Below are positions 41,848-52,300 of a DNA stretch of 64,000 bases, one piece after another; position 1 is the stretch's first letter, and every line of letters starts with the position of its first letter. A program made the position numbers and the translations under genes. The notes below the pieces were generated by a model that was not told the origin of the DNA, searched no databases, and saw only the letters and a program-made list of their open reading frames with translations. Source of the DNA: Flavitalea sp966112615 (lineage in GTDB: Bacteria > Bacteroidota > Bacteroidia > Chitinophagales > Chitinophagaceae); NCBI GenBank assembly GCA_966112615.1, contig CBHWDO010000002.1, forward strand, positions 124,001 to 188,000. Direction: 5' to 3'.

Positions 41848-42202
41848 TAGCCGTTGGCGAAGGTAGGGAGGATTTTTGGAGGATGCAATCAAAAGTTTGT
41901 TAACGGGCTGAACGCCTGAAGGGCGGGCAGAACGCAAATTCAAATTTTATTTCACGCAGAGGACGCAGAGGAGCAGAGCTGGTTTCACGCAAAGCCGCTG
42001 CCTGCGGCAGCTGCGCAAGGAAGCAAAGTTCGCAAAGGATGGCTGCGCCATCGGGCAGAACGCGAGGGAAACGAAGCGGGCTGAACGAAGGGTTCTATAC
42101 CCAGCGTTCAGCCCGATCCGTTCAGCCCGCCCTTCGGGCGTTCAGCCCGGTCCGTTCAGCCCAGCTCCTTCAGAGCTGTTCAGCCCGGCTATCTCCCAAC
42201 TC
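41848..42202. repeat. Repeat-filled gap: fragments E and F plus CACGCAAAG-type repeat
   Basis: No gene in 355 bp. Fragment E is at 41904-41935 (CGGGCTGAACGC, hairpin CGCCT-GAA-GGGCG). A CACGCAGAGG/CACGCAAAG low-complexity stretch runs 41952-42033, with small hairpins GCTGCC-TGC-GGCAGC (41997-42011) and GATGGC-TGC-GCCATC (42038-42052). Fragment F, 42077-42187, has an 11-bp perfect stem CGGGCTGAACG / CGTTCAGCCCG (42077-42087 with 42105-42115), then CGCCC-TTC-GGGCG (42128-42140) and CAGCTC/GAGCTG around TTC (42162-42178), joined by GTTCAGCCC words. It separates the efflux genes from the glycan locus. Confidence 0.88.
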
Positions 42203-43636
42203 CTAAAGCAAAAAGGTAGCCACCGCCTTAGCCGGCAAACCTCCCTTCACATGCTTATCTCCCACAACAAGATTGAATTCAGAAATGGAATTGCCATCGT
42301 TCAATACAATGACTGTGATCTTGCCATCAGGTCTTTTGAATGCGATATGCGCGGGCGCGTTGCCTGGTGCATTGGTAATCAAAACAGTGGAACCTGGAGG
42401 AGCAAATTTTGCGGCATGTGCGATGATGTAGTAAGCAACATTGCGATTGATGTTTCCATCGAGCGTAATGGCTCCTTTACATTCTGTACAACCTCCGGGT
42501 GTATGTGGATTGAAACCTCCGTCATTTGCAAGATTCCATTCCAACGCGATCCGGCTGTGGTGTTTCATTGAACCAATGATCACATTGCGGATATGCCACA
42601 TCAGGTCTCCATCAAAAGATCCTTTAGCTCCTGTCCACTGCTCGGTGAAATATAGATTCTTATCAGGATGCGCCTGCTTCACAGTCGATAATGCACTGAT
42701 ATCTCCTTCATATAAATGGAATGCAGATCCATCAATGTATTGTTTGGCTTCAGGATCATTTAATACAGTGATTGGATATTCCGGTTTATTACAATTATGA
42801 TCCCAGATCACAATTTTGGTATTGATATTTGCCGCACGGAATGCAGGCCCAAGGTGGTTCTTGATGAACTCAGCCTGCTCCGGTGCATTCATTACCATGC
42901 TTGGATTATTTCCTCCATGATGCGGTTCATTCTGAATGGTGATCGCATCAATATTGATCCCGTTGGCTTTCATTGCCTGGATATACTTCACAAAGTATTG
43001 CGCATAGCTTGCATAATATTCAGGTAATAAAGATCCACCAATTGAACTCTTATTGTCTTTCATCCAGGTTGGAGGACTCCAGGGCGAACCCATCAACTTA
43101 ATATTCGGATTGATTGCCAGCACTTCTTTCAAAACAGGGATCAGGTCAACAGTATCTTTTGATAAACTGAATTTACTCAGGGTTGGATCAGTTTCTCCGG
43201 CAGGCAGATCATTGTAACTGAATACTTCCTGGCTTAGGTCCGAAGCACCAATACTCAAACGCAGGTAACTTACTTTGATGGAATTTTCACCGGTTCCAAA
43301 GATCTCCTGCAACAATGATTGCCGTTGAGCTGCCGGAAGTTTATTTAGCAAATACGCACTTCCACCTGTCAGCGTATATCCAAATCCATCAACGGTTTGC
43401 TGGGTTTTGGTTGGATCGATCTCGATGGTCAATCCCCCGGTTGGAGCGCCAGTGATCAAAACAGTGGATCTTTTTTGCAGTAAAGCTGACTGGTCTCCTT
43501 TTGTAAGCCAGTAATTCACGGAATCTTTTGGTGTCGTTTCTTCACCTGTTGTTGTTGTTTTCTGTTTCGAACAATTTGAATGCAGGGAGAATAGTGCTCC
43601 CAATGCAAACGTCGAAGCAAGCATTTTCAATTTCAT
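42203..43636 (-). CDS. Glycoside hydrolase family 30 lipoprotein
   Basis: 477-residue GH30 enzyme. Lipoprotein signal to about cysteine 22 (FSLHSNCSK), so probably surface or periplasm anchored. The TIM barrel plus side beta-domain is visible: QQTVDGFGYTLTGGSAYLLN near residue 80-98, LRLSIGASDLS, LMGSPWSPPTWMKDN. Catalytic acid/base is E237 in AITIQNEPHHGG and nucleophile is E332 in LYFTEQWTGAKG. GH30 members of this type act on beta-1,6-glucan or related beta-glycosides; the exact substrate is not readable. It is the last gene of the glycan locus, 6 bp after the FG-GAP protein. A second GH30 begins at the right edge of the window. Confidence 0.93.
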   Translation of the reverse strand: MKLKMLASTFALGALFSLHSNCSKQKTTTTGEETTPKDSVNYWLTKGDQSALLQKRSTVLITGAPTGGLTIEIDPTKTQQTVDGFGYTLTGGSAYLLNKLPAAQRQSLLQEIFGTGENSIKVSYLRLSIGASDLSQEVFSYNDLPAGETDPTLSKFSLSKDTVDLIPVLKEVLAINPNIKLMGSPWSPPTWMKDNKSSIGGSLLPEYYASYAQYFVKYIQAMKANGINIDAITIQNEPHHGGNNPSMVMNAPEQAEFIKNHLGPAFRAANINTKIVIWDHNCNKPEYPITVLNDPEAKQYIDGSAFHLYEGDISALSTVKQAHPDKNLYFTEQWTGAKGSFDGDLMWHIRNVIIGSMKHHSRIALEWNLANDGGFNPHTPGGCTECKGAITLDGNINRNVAYYIIAHAAKFAPPGSTVLITNAPGNAPAHIAFKRPDGKITVIVLNDGNSISEFNLVVGDKHVKGGLPAKAVATFLL

Positions 43637-43642
43637 AAACGG

Positions 43643-46600
43643 TTACTTGTAAAAAATTAATGGTTGATTATTTCTCGCTATTAAAAGTTGTTTGCCGTTA
43701 CCGGTATTGATCCATTTGATGTCACGGATTTCTCCATTGATATCGTCGATCCTTCCGGATACTACAAATGTTTTTTTCTGTTTGTCGTAATAAAATTCTG
43801 TTGGCTGCATCGCATCATATCTTCCTTCATATGGAATCACACCAAAGAAATTTCCGCCCGCAAGCAACCTGCCATTTTTAGATTGACTGAAAGCCATAAC
43901 CGGCGCCAGCTGCAGCTCCATCGGCAAAATAACTTTGTTGAAATTTCCTTTCCCATCATTTATAAAACAACTGCTGCCTAATTCTTCTGCTTTCCACTCA
44001 GTATACTCCTTGAACAGGTCATAGAACATGTACTGTACTGTTTTACCCGCGACTTCACTGTAGGTGAGATAGGCTTTCTTCAATACAGGAAGTCTTCTTT
44101 CCAGCTCATCTTTTGCAAGGAATGGATATTCTTCTTTGTTGATGGTATAAGCCATTACCTGCTCGGTTGATCCATTGTTATCAAAATCCTTCACATACAA
44201 TTTCAACGGGCCATTTTTTCCTGCATGCAGTTTTGTGTTATATCCCCAATTGCCGGCCAGGATATCTTTAAAGCCATCGCCATTCACGTCTTCTACCATT
44301 ACTGTCTGCCATAATCCAGTTGATGTAGGGATCTCCATGGCACTAAACTTTCCCTTATTGTTCATCATCAGTTTAATGCCCATCCATTCACCCGTAAGTA
44401 CCAAATCATCCCAACCATCATTATTGAAGTCAGCAAATTTTGCACTGTTGATCATGCCAATATTATTCAATTGCATGATAGAAGGTGATGCCAATGCAAA
44501 TGTTCCGTTTCCATTATTGATATAGAGGTAAGAAGTTTTTGGTAATCCATAAGCTGTAACACTGGCAAGGTTTCCTACAAAGAAATCCATATCACCATCA
44601 TGATCAATATCTGCTATGGTAACACATGATTTGTTTTCATATTGTTGAGTGAATGCATTTTGTGATCTAATGAAATGCCCGTTATTATTGATGTACAGCC
44701 TGTCTTCCAATACCCTGCTGTTCGCTGCAGGCTCATTGCCTCCGCTGATCACCACAAGATCAAGGTCTTTATCATTATCCGCATCGAAAAAGATCGCATC
44801 TACATCTTCATTTTCTGCATCTGCTGCAAACACAGCTTCGTCGATAGAAGTATAGGATCCATTTTTTTGTTGAACGAGTAAGGCGCCTGCCTGGCCTTTC
44901 GCGCCGCATGCATAGAGATCATCGAGTCCATCGCCATTGATATCACCGACAGCGATCTTTGGCCCTCGTGTTGATTGAGCATGTGGAATTAAATACTGAA
45001 CATTATAATCGAAGAATTCATTTTCCTTATGCGACCATGCAGAACTGCCTGCTATAACAAATGGTTGAGGGATATTCAATTGAATGGAAGCAGGATCAAA
45101 TACGCCAGATGCTTTTGATTTATCAGCCACAACTTTTCCTTTTACATTTTTCATTACCTGCATGGAAGAATCCGGCCAAACGATCCTTACGCTGTCTGCA
45201 CTTTCATTTCCACCTAATCCAAAATGAAGTCTTCCATCCACTGATGATTGAAACCCACGTGTATACTGCATCTGCTGGTACTGCATTCCTTCCTTCGTAT
45301 ATACATATGTTTTTGCTCCCGAAGGCAATCCGGAAATAACTAGGTAATTTTTGTTTTCGGAATTATTTTTCAGCACAACAGCTTTTGCATTGATCGCATT
45401 GATCACCAGGTCAAGGTCGCCATCATTATCCAGGTCCGCATAAGATGAACCTGTGTAATAACCTTTCATTTTCCCGGTTCCCCATTCTGCGCTTACATCG
45501 CTGAAAGGCTCATTGCCATTGCCTTTGAAGAGATAGGGATGTGATGCTCCGTCTGGCATGGCATTGATCACTTCATCATCATATTTATCCGTTGCATCCA
45601 GTCCTTTCTTCATTGTCATATCCGAGATGAATTTCACATAATCCATATCGATGGGCCTCTTCACAATACCGCTTGAAATAAAAAGGTCTTTCTTTCCATC
45701 ATTATCAAAATCAGCAAACAATGGACTCCAACTCCAGTCTGTTGCTGAAACATTATTAATTATAGATACTTCACTGAAATGTTTTCCATTGCCATTATTT
45801 CTCTGCAAAACATTCTTTGAATTCTGATGCTGGTAACCCTGTAATTCCAGCTTCACTTTGTATGTGTCGGGATTTTCATCACTACCGTATGTCTTCAAAA
45901 CTTTTTCATTTCCGGGCAACATGTCCACTGTGATGAGATCCAGTTGTCCATCATTATTATAATCTGCTGCATCATTTCCCATGCTGAACCTGCTGTAATG
46001 CCTGAAATGTTCTGCACCACTTTCCTTGAAACTTCCATTCCGCTGGTTGATGTAGTAATAATCATTTTCATGGAAATCATTTCCTACATAGATATCATCC
46101 CATCCATCATTGTTCATATCTGCAATTGCCAGTCCCAGTCCGTATCCCAGGCTGCTTTGATAGATCCCTGCTTCTGTACTTACATCAGTAAATTTCCCGG
46201 TTGTGGACAGATCATTTCTCATCAGTTTATCACCTGATAATGGATCGATTATTTTCCTGTTTGAAGTATCTACAATATTTCCGTGTGGTTTCTTTGAATG
46301 TCGTAAAATATAACAATCAAGATCACCATCATGATCATAATCAAAGAAGGCAGCCTGTGTGGAAAGCCCGGAAAAATTCAATCCATATTTTGCTCCACTC
46401 TCTGTAAATGTGTTGTTTCCGTTGTTGATGTATAATTCATTTTGTCCGTTCAGATCACGGAATTGTGATACTGCAGAAACATAGATGTCCAGCAACCCAT
46501 CGCCATTCACATCGGCCATGGTGGATCCTGAACACCAGTCTGAATTGCCCGCCACACCTGCATTTTCGGTGATATCCTCGAATTCGAAATTGCCTTTGTT

Positions 46601-46861
46601 CAGGTACAGTTTATTATTACCACGACTGTTTGCTGTGAAGTAAATATCGGGAAGACCATCGTTATTGATATCCCCGGTGCTTACGCCACCGCCATTGTAG
46701 TAGTAGAGATAATACAGTATGTTGAAAAGCTTTTTCTTTTCGAGGTTGTTGACGAATTCAATATTTGTTTTGGATGAAGACATTTCTTCAAACAAAGTCT
46801 TTTTGTTATTGCAGGAAAACAATGCAATCACAATAATAAACATCAAAATACGGGTACTCAT
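43643..46861 (-). CDS. FG-GAP/VCBS-repeat surface protein with ASPIC/UnbV domain
   Basis: 1072-residue lipoprotein (signal MSTRILMFIIVIALFSCN, cysteine 17). It is built of many calcium-loop FG-GAP/VCBS repeats, read as DxNxDGxxDxY motifs such as GDINNDGLPDIYFTA, ADVNGDGLLDIYVS, DYDHDGDLDCYIL and ADFDNDGKKDLFIS, which form one or two beta-propellers. An ASPIC/UnbV domain is near residues 510-590 (NYLVISGLPSGAKTYVYTKE; HFGLGGNESADSVRIVWPDS), followed by a second repeat block. Such proteins occur in Bacteroidota glycan loci as surface carbohydrate-binding or structural parts. It is separated from the LamG gene by a terminator-like hairpin and lies directly upstream of the GH30 gene. Confidence 0.88.
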   Translation of the reverse strand: MSTRILMFIIVIALFSCNNKKTLFEEMSSSKTNIEFVNNLEKKKLFNILYYLYYYNGGGVSTGDINNDGLPDIYFTANSRGNNKLYLNKGNFEFEDITENAGVAGNSDWCSGSTMADVNGDGLLDIYVSAVSQFRDLNGQNELYINNGNNTFTESGAKYGLNFSGLSTQAAFFDYDHDGDLDCYILRHSKKPHGNIVDTSNRKIIDPLSGDKLMRNDLSTTGKFTDVSTEAGIYQSSLGYGLGLAIADMNNDGWDDIYVGNDFHENDYYYINQRNGSFKESGAEHFRHYSRFSMGNDAADYNNDGQLDLITVDMLPGNEKVLKTYGSDENPDTYKVKLELQGYQHQNSKNVLQRNNGNGKHFSEVSIINNVSATDWSWSPLFADFDNDGKKDLFISSGIVKRPIDMDYVKFISDMTMKKGLDATDKYDDEVINAMPDGASHPYLFKGNGNEPFSDVSAEWGTGKMKGYYTGSSYADLDNDGDLDLVINAINAKAVVLKNNSENKNYLVISGLPSGAKTYVYTKEGMQYQQMQYTRGFQSSVDGRLHFGLGGNESADSVRIVWPDSSMQVMKNVKGKVVADKSKASGVFDPASIQLNIPQPFVIAGSSAWSHKENEFFDYNVQYLIPHAQSTRGPKIAVGDINGDGLDDLYACGAKGQAGALLVQQKNGSYTSIDEAVFAADAENEDVDAIFFDADNDKDLDLVVISGGNEPAANSRVLEDRLYINNNGHFIRSQNAFTQQYENKSCVTIADIDHDGDMDFFVGNLASVTAYGLPKTSYLYINNGNGTFALASPSIMQLNNIGMINSAKFADFNNDGWDDLVLTGEWMGIKLMMNNKGKFSAMEIPTSTGLWQTVMVEDVNGDGFKDILAGNWGYNTKLHAGKNGPLKLYVKDFDNNGSTEQVMAYTINKEEYPFLAKDELERRLPVLKKAYLTYSEVAGKTVQYMFYDLFKEYTEWKAEELGSSCFINDGKGNFNKVILPMELQLAPVMAFSQSKNGRLLAGGNFFGVIPYEGRYDAMQPTEFYYDKQKKTFVVSGRIDDINGEIRDIKWINTGNGKQLLIARNNQPLIFYK

Positions 46862-46887
46862 GAGGGGGAGTTAAAGAGCTTTTATAA

Positions 46888-46916
46888 AAAGGGCTGAACA
46901 CATGGTTCAGCCCTTT
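46888..46916 (-). terminator. Terminator-like hairpin inside the glycan locus
   Basis: AAAGGGCTGAAC (46888-46899) and GTTCAGCCCTTT (46905-46916) make a perfect 12-bp stem with loop ACATG, and the minus strand continues with TTTTTAT. It lies 17 bp after the LamG gene stop and before the FG-GAP/GH30 pair, so it may lower expression of the last two genes. The stem is made of the same GGGCTGAAC word as the hairpin arrays. Confidence 0.82.
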
Positions 46917-46933
46917 AATATCAGCAGCAATTA

Positions 46934-47785
46934 TTATTGCTTGCCTGTATACAGTGCCTGAACCTCGGCTGCAGTCAGTGCTTTGTTATAAAGCCTGAAC
47001 TGGTCGAGCTGGCCTGAGTAAGACTGGATCCAGTCGTCACCAGGACCAGAGATGCCAACATGTTTATTTGTTCCGCCAATGATGAAACCATTGATGTCGC
47101 TGAATTGCAATGGACCTCTTGGTGCGCCGTTCTTTTTCACATCAGTAACTGATGCATCCAGACCGGTGAGTTGATTACCATCGAGGAAATAAGAAAGCTT
47201 GGAAGTGTTCTCATCATAGGTAACTACCAAATGATGCCAGTTGCCATTCAGCAATCCACCTTGGATTCTCTTTTCTCCTACGAATTCAAACCACTGTCCA
47301 AGGATTACAAACTTCACTGCTGCGAGTTGCTGGGTACTTTGTCCCTGGTCTTCGATCAGCATGAAGAACTGGTTGCTTGGCCAGTCAGACTTTGAAGTAG
47401 GCATACTGAAAACAAATTCAGCACCTCCTGCATGCGGGGTCTGCTTCATCCAGAAAGAAACCGTCATACTGGTAGATTTTGCGAAATCATTTGCACCAGC
47501 GTATTTGATCGCTTTTGTTCTTTCACCCTGGATGCCTTTTCCATTGATACCTTCAACAGACTGCAATGGATTTGATGCAGGGAATGTTGCACGGATACTA
47601 TCGACGCCATTCATCAGCGGATCGGCTGAAGTACCATCGAAAGCTGCATAGAATTTCAGCGGACCACCCGGAGGGTTTGAATCCACTGGGTATTCGCCCA
47701 GTTCAGGACGATCCATTTTCTGGCATGCATTCAATGCCAATGCGAGCACCAGCAATGAAGAAGCCTGTTTGATTATTCTTTTCAT
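46934..47785 (-). CDS. LamG/concanavalin-fold lipoprotein of the glycan locus
   Basis: 283 residues from the ATG at 47785; an upstream ATG at 47812 overlaps the susD end and adds nine residues before the natural signal. Lipoprotein signal MKRIIKQASSLLVLALALNA, cysteine 21. From about residue 45 to the end it is a LamG/laminin-G-like jelly roll: LKFYAAFDGTSADPLMNG, MTVSFWMKQTPHAGGAEFVF, GNWHHLVVTYDENTSKLSYF and YSGQLDQFRLYNKALTAAEV, all diagnostic. It probably binds glycan at the cell surface, taking the SusE/F position after SusD. Confidence 0.88.
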   Translation of the reverse strand: MKRIIKQASSLLVLALALNACQKMDRPELGEYPVDSNPPGGPLKFYAAFDGTSADPLMNGVDSIRATFPASNPLQSVEGINGKGIQGERTKAIKYAGANDFAKSTSMTVSFWMKQTPHAGGAEFVFSMPTSKSDWPSNQFFMLIEDQGQSTQQLAAVKFVILGQWFEFVGEKRIQGGLLNGNWHHLVVTYDENTSKLSYFLDGNQLTGLDASVTDVKKNGAPRGPLQFSDINGFIIGGTNKHVGISGPGDDWIQSYSGQLDQFRLYNKALTAAEVQALYTGKQ

Positions 47786-47805
47786 ATTCGTTAATGATTT
47801 GGGGT

Positions 47806-49323
47806 TTACCATTCAGGATTCTGTACCAGTTGTGGGTTGAAGTCTAATGCTGCCTGTGGAATAGGATAGAAACGATGTTTGTTTGTATAACCGCTTCCGC
47901 CCAGTACTGCAAGTGCATCATTCCATCTTACCAGGTCAAAGAATCTTTCTCCTTCCATAGCAAGTTCAGCCCTTCTTTCCTTCTTAATAACTGTTCTGAA
48001 AGTATCCTTATCAGTAAAAGTTACATCCGGTAATGTGGTGGTTGTACCTCTTGCACGCTTACGGATCATGTTGATCCACTTCACTGCATCAGCTTCATTT
48101 TCAGGACCACCAATTTCGTTTGCAGCTTCAGCAGCCATCAGCAATACATCCGCATAACGGATCACACGCTGATTCATCCATCCACCCTGGCGGTTTCCGG
48201 TTGCAGCCTGCATGCTTGGTTCCGGGTATACTTTCTTGTTCCAGTATTTTCTAGGAATAGTTGGGAAAGGTGGAAGTGTTCTGCCGAATACACCATCAGG
48301 TGCACCTGAATAAAGAATGGTCTGATCTCTTCTTGGATCATTCTCTTCGTAGCTTGTTACCAGTGCTTCCGTTGGAGTATTCCATCCCCATCCGAGATCC
48401 CACTCACCAGAACCTCTTACACCCTGTTGTACTGCATGTCCTGCAGAATAGTTGTTGGTTCCGTTTGGACCGATATAGGCCTGGATCTCGAACAATGATT
48501 CCTTGGAGTTCTCACCCTCTTCCATGAAGAGTTTGAAATAATCACCATAGAGTTCAAATTCGCCTGATTCAATTACCTGCTTGGCATGACCCAGTGCAGT
48601 TGCCCACTCTTTACGATAGAGATGAGTTTTTGCAGCAAGTGCCATCGCTGAGTACTTGGTCACACGACCAGGGAAACGGCTCTGACCTGCAGCATTATCC
48701 CAATCAGTAGGAAGAGCTGCAATTGCATCCTGCAGATCCTGGTCGATCAGGGCATAAATTTCAGCCACTGATGATTTAGGGATTTTTGCATCATTTGCAT
48801 TGTAAATCCTGAAATCGATCTTTGGTACTTCACCATAGGATCTTACCAGGTCGAAATAACAGAATGCCCTAAAGAATTTAGCTTCAGCCTTATTGATCTC
48901 TGATGCCGGATCATTGAGATCCAGTGAATCGGCGATCTGCAAAGCAGTATTGGTGAGGCCGATCAGCGTGTAGTGCTGATCCCAGTAAGTAGTAGAAGAC
49001 CAGTGGTCTTTCTGGTACTGGAACTGGTCGAAAATCACGCCCCAGTCAGCACCATCCGCTGCACTACTTCCTTTTTCTGAATCATCGGATCTGAAACCGT
49101 GCATAGCAAGCCAGGGAATTCCCCCAAATGCCTGTCCTGCAATGTCTCCATTCCGAATTGCTCCGTAAATCGCATAAACCTGTCCTTCCAGTCCTCCCTG
49201 GTTCAGGTCATCCAGGGTTGCTCTCAATGGTTTGCGGTCGAGAAATTTATCACAACCGGTAAACATCATCAACATGGGGACTGCGAGCAGGAACCCATAA
49301 TAGATGTTTTTGAACTTATTCAT
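47806..49323 (-). CDS. susD: SusD/RagB-family glycan-binding lipoprotein
   Basis: 505-residue outer-membrane lipoprotein that binds oligosaccharide and forms the lid over SusC. Lipoprotein signal with cysteine 24 (MLMMFTGCDKFLDRKPL, the standard SusD start). The helical TPR-like scaffold is visible in AKFFRAFCYFDLVRSYGEVP near residue 150 and in YSAMALAAKTHLYRKEWATA. The C-terminal signature VIRYADVLLMAAEAANEIGG and KKERRAELAMEGERFFDLVR, with the ending FYPIPQAALDFNPQLVQNP, is typical. It follows susC by 18 bp. Substrate is unknown, but beta-glucan fits the GH30 partner. Confidence 0.96.
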   Translation of the reverse strand: MNKFKNIYYGFLLAVPMLMMFTGCDKFLDRKPLRATLDDLNQGGLEGQVYAIYGAIRNGDIAGQAFGGIPWLAMHGFRSDDSEKGSSAADGADWGVIFDQFQYQKDHWSSTTYWDQHYTLIGLTNTALQIADSLDLNDPASEINKAEAKFFRAFCYFDLVRSYGEVPKIDFRIYNANDAKIPKSSVAEIYALIDQDLQDAIAALPTDWDNAAGQSRFPGRVTKYSAMALAAKTHLYRKEWATALGHAKQVIESGEFELYGDYFKLFMEEGENSKESLFEIQAYIGPNGTNNYSAGHAVQQGVRGSGEWDLGWGWNTPTEALVTSYEENDPRRDQTILYSGAPDGVFGRTLPPFPTIPRKYWNKKVYPEPSMQAATGNRQGGWMNQRVIRYADVLLMAAEAANEIGGPENEADAVKWINMIRKRARGTTTTLPDVTFTDKDTFRTVIKKERRAELAMEGERFFDLVRWNDALAVLGGSGYTNKHRFYPIPQAALDFNPQLVQNPEW

Positions 49324-49341
49324 ATCTCTTATTTTATTCGT

Positions 49342-52300
49342 TTAGAAGGTTAAGTTGATACCACCGGTGTATACTACTGGCAATGCTCCATTACCATTAT
49401 CGATACCGAATGAGGTAGGTGATCCACCAAATTCAGGAGTATAACCAGAGTTCTTCTTGAAAGTTTTCAGGTTCTGAACGTTTGCGAAAACTCTCAGGCT
49501 CTTGATCTTTGCACGCTGGATCAATTGAGTTGGGAAGTTATAACCCAATTGTACGTTCCTGATCCTGATATAGCTTCCATCTTCAATACCATAGGTAGAA
49601 GGCAGACGGTTAGTTGTCCTGTTATCTCCCAAAGCTGGTTCCCAGTTTGAAGTTCCTTCGCCGGTCCAACGATTCATCTTAAATGCACCGTAGTTGAACT
49701 TGGTGAAAGGCAATTCAGAACTACCCCAGTACCTGTACACTTCATTACCATAAACACCATTTACATCCACTCCGAAATCGAAGTTCTTATAGTATAATGA
49801 TACATTACCACCATATGCGAAATCAGGAGTTGGGTTTCCGATCATGGTACGGTCGTTTGCATCTACAACGCCATCACCATTGATATCCTTGTATTTCAGG
49901 TCACCAGGTCCATAGGTATTACCAAGGTTCATTACCGGAGATTTCAGTTTATCAGCATAAGACTGGTAAACGCCTTCCACTACATAACCATAGAAATAAC
50001 CGATTGGCATTCCCTGTTCTGTAACGTTAGGTCTTTCTTCACTTGGAGCCTGGCGTGCACCTGAAGGAAGCTTGGTCACCCTGTTGTTGAAGGTGGTGAA
50101 GTTTCCGCTAACAGAATAACGCAGGTCTTTGGTAATGTTATCTGACCAAGACAATGACAATTCAATACCCTTGTTTACGATCTCACCGATATTGTCCAAA
50201 CGACGACCGGCAGGACCAAGATCAATGATGGTCATCAGGTCGCGGGTGGTCTTGTGATAGTAGGCGATATCACCATGCAATCTTCTTGACAACATGTCGA
50301 ATTCAACACCAACTTCTTTACCATCCACAGTTTCCCATGTCAGGTTACGGTTTGGCTCGTAAGCAAGTCCGTAAGCTGGTGCGATCACAGATCCGAACAC
50401 TGCAGTGCTACCAGATCTGAGTTCAGGATAGAAAGGATAATCATATCCGAAAGTGTTCTGAACACCGAGAACACCCCATGATGCTTTCAACTTCAGGAAG
50501 TCGAATATGTTCTGAGATTCCATGAAACTTTCTTCGGTGATCTCCCATGCAGCACCTACAGAGTAGAAATTCTTCCACCTGTTGGTTGGAGAGATCTGGG
50601 ACGAACCATCTCTTCTGAAAGATCCGTTCAGGTAGTACTTGTTTTTGTAGTTATACAAAGCGCGGAAAAGTCCTGATACAGTTGCTTTCTGCCATGCTCC
50701 TGAAGAAGCCACTCTTGTTGATGGATCTCCGAAGCCGTTATCGATCTGCCAGAAACGCTCATCGTTTGGAATTGGAAGACCAGTCGCTGACTGTCTAACA
50801 TAACCAAACAATCCTGAATATTCCTGGTAATAAGTGGTGAAACCTGCACTTGCATTCAGGCTATGGTCGCCCCATGTTTTCTTGTAAGTAAGGATATGAT
50901 CCTGCTGGAATTTCTTCCAGTTCTGCTTACCGGTATTCACGCTGGTGAACAGGTAGCTTGGATGAGTGAAAACCTGGTCAACGATTGGGTTGTACACGCT
51001 GTCGATCGGGCTGTAACTCTTACCATCGAGCTGGGAGATATCCATGTAGAAGGTAGATTTCCAGTTCCATTCTTTGCTCAGGTTCAGTTCTGCAAAAGCA
51101 CTACCTACGATACGGTCTTCCTGGCGCTTTTCTTTGTTCCAGTTGTTCTCGAGCACCATCACCGGGTTGGTGATCTGTGCAGCCTGAACAGCCAGGTCGT
51201 AGTATGCACCATTTTCTTCATTGTAGATCGGTGTGATAGGCAATACACGACGTGCATCGAAGAGGATACCTTGTGCACGGCTGTAAGGCAGTTTCTGCCT
51301 GATTGCATTCACGTTAAAACCAATCTTGAAGAGCTTTGATACCTTGTATTCATCATTGATGGAGAACATGTATTTCTCCAGTTTCTCATGCTTAACGATA
51401 CCTTCTTCAGTGGTGTAACCTGCACCCATGTAGAACCTGTTCTTATCAGTGCTACCGGTGATGCTGATGTTATTGGTGTTGAAGATACCTGTTTGTGTAA
51501 CTGCATCAACCCAATCAGTATTACCATTCCACTTGGAGAAATCAAACATCTGTGCAGGATCTACGCCGATGTTCATTTGCTCTTCAGTGTACAGTTCTTT
51601 GAAACCTGCTGCATCAACCATTGCGATTTTATCAACCAGTTTCTTTGCACCAAAAGTTGAGTTGAAGTTTACATTGATCTGGCCTGCTTTTGCTTTCTTG
51701 GTAGTGATCGCGATCACACCAGATGCACCACGGATACCGAAGATCGCCAGTGAAGAAGGATCCTTCAATACTTCGATTGATTCGATATCGTTCGGGTTGA
51801 GGTAATCGATGTTATCGTTGAAGATACCATCCACTACATACAAAGGTTTTACTGCACCGATAGATACAGTACCGCGGATACGGATATCAGGCTCCTGTCC
51901 CGGAGTTCCTGAGTTCACTACGCTCAAACCAGCCACACGACCCTGCAATGAAGCAACCGGGTTGGTGTTAGGCTTGTCGGCGATCTCCTTACCGGCGATC
52001 TTCACGATAGAACCGGTGAGGTCGCGCTTTGAAGCGGTACCATAACCGATCACCACTACCTGGTCCTGCACACGTGCAGAAGGAAGAAGGGTTACATTGA
52101 TGGTAGTTCTTCCGCCAACAGGGATCTGCTGCTCTTCATATCCAACGTTGGAGAAAACCAGCGTTGCATCTTCAGGAGCAGTGATCTCGTAGTTACCTTC
52201 TGCGTTGGCAGATACGCCACGACTGGTTCCTCTTACACGGATACTTGCGCCGGGAAGCGGGTTACCAGCTTCGTCAACGATCTTACCGGTAACGCGGATG

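Noticed and set aside
41848..41943. N-terminal extension of the Cys-rich gene to an ATG at 41943
   Set aside because: The added residues come from repeat E and precede a normal signal peptide.
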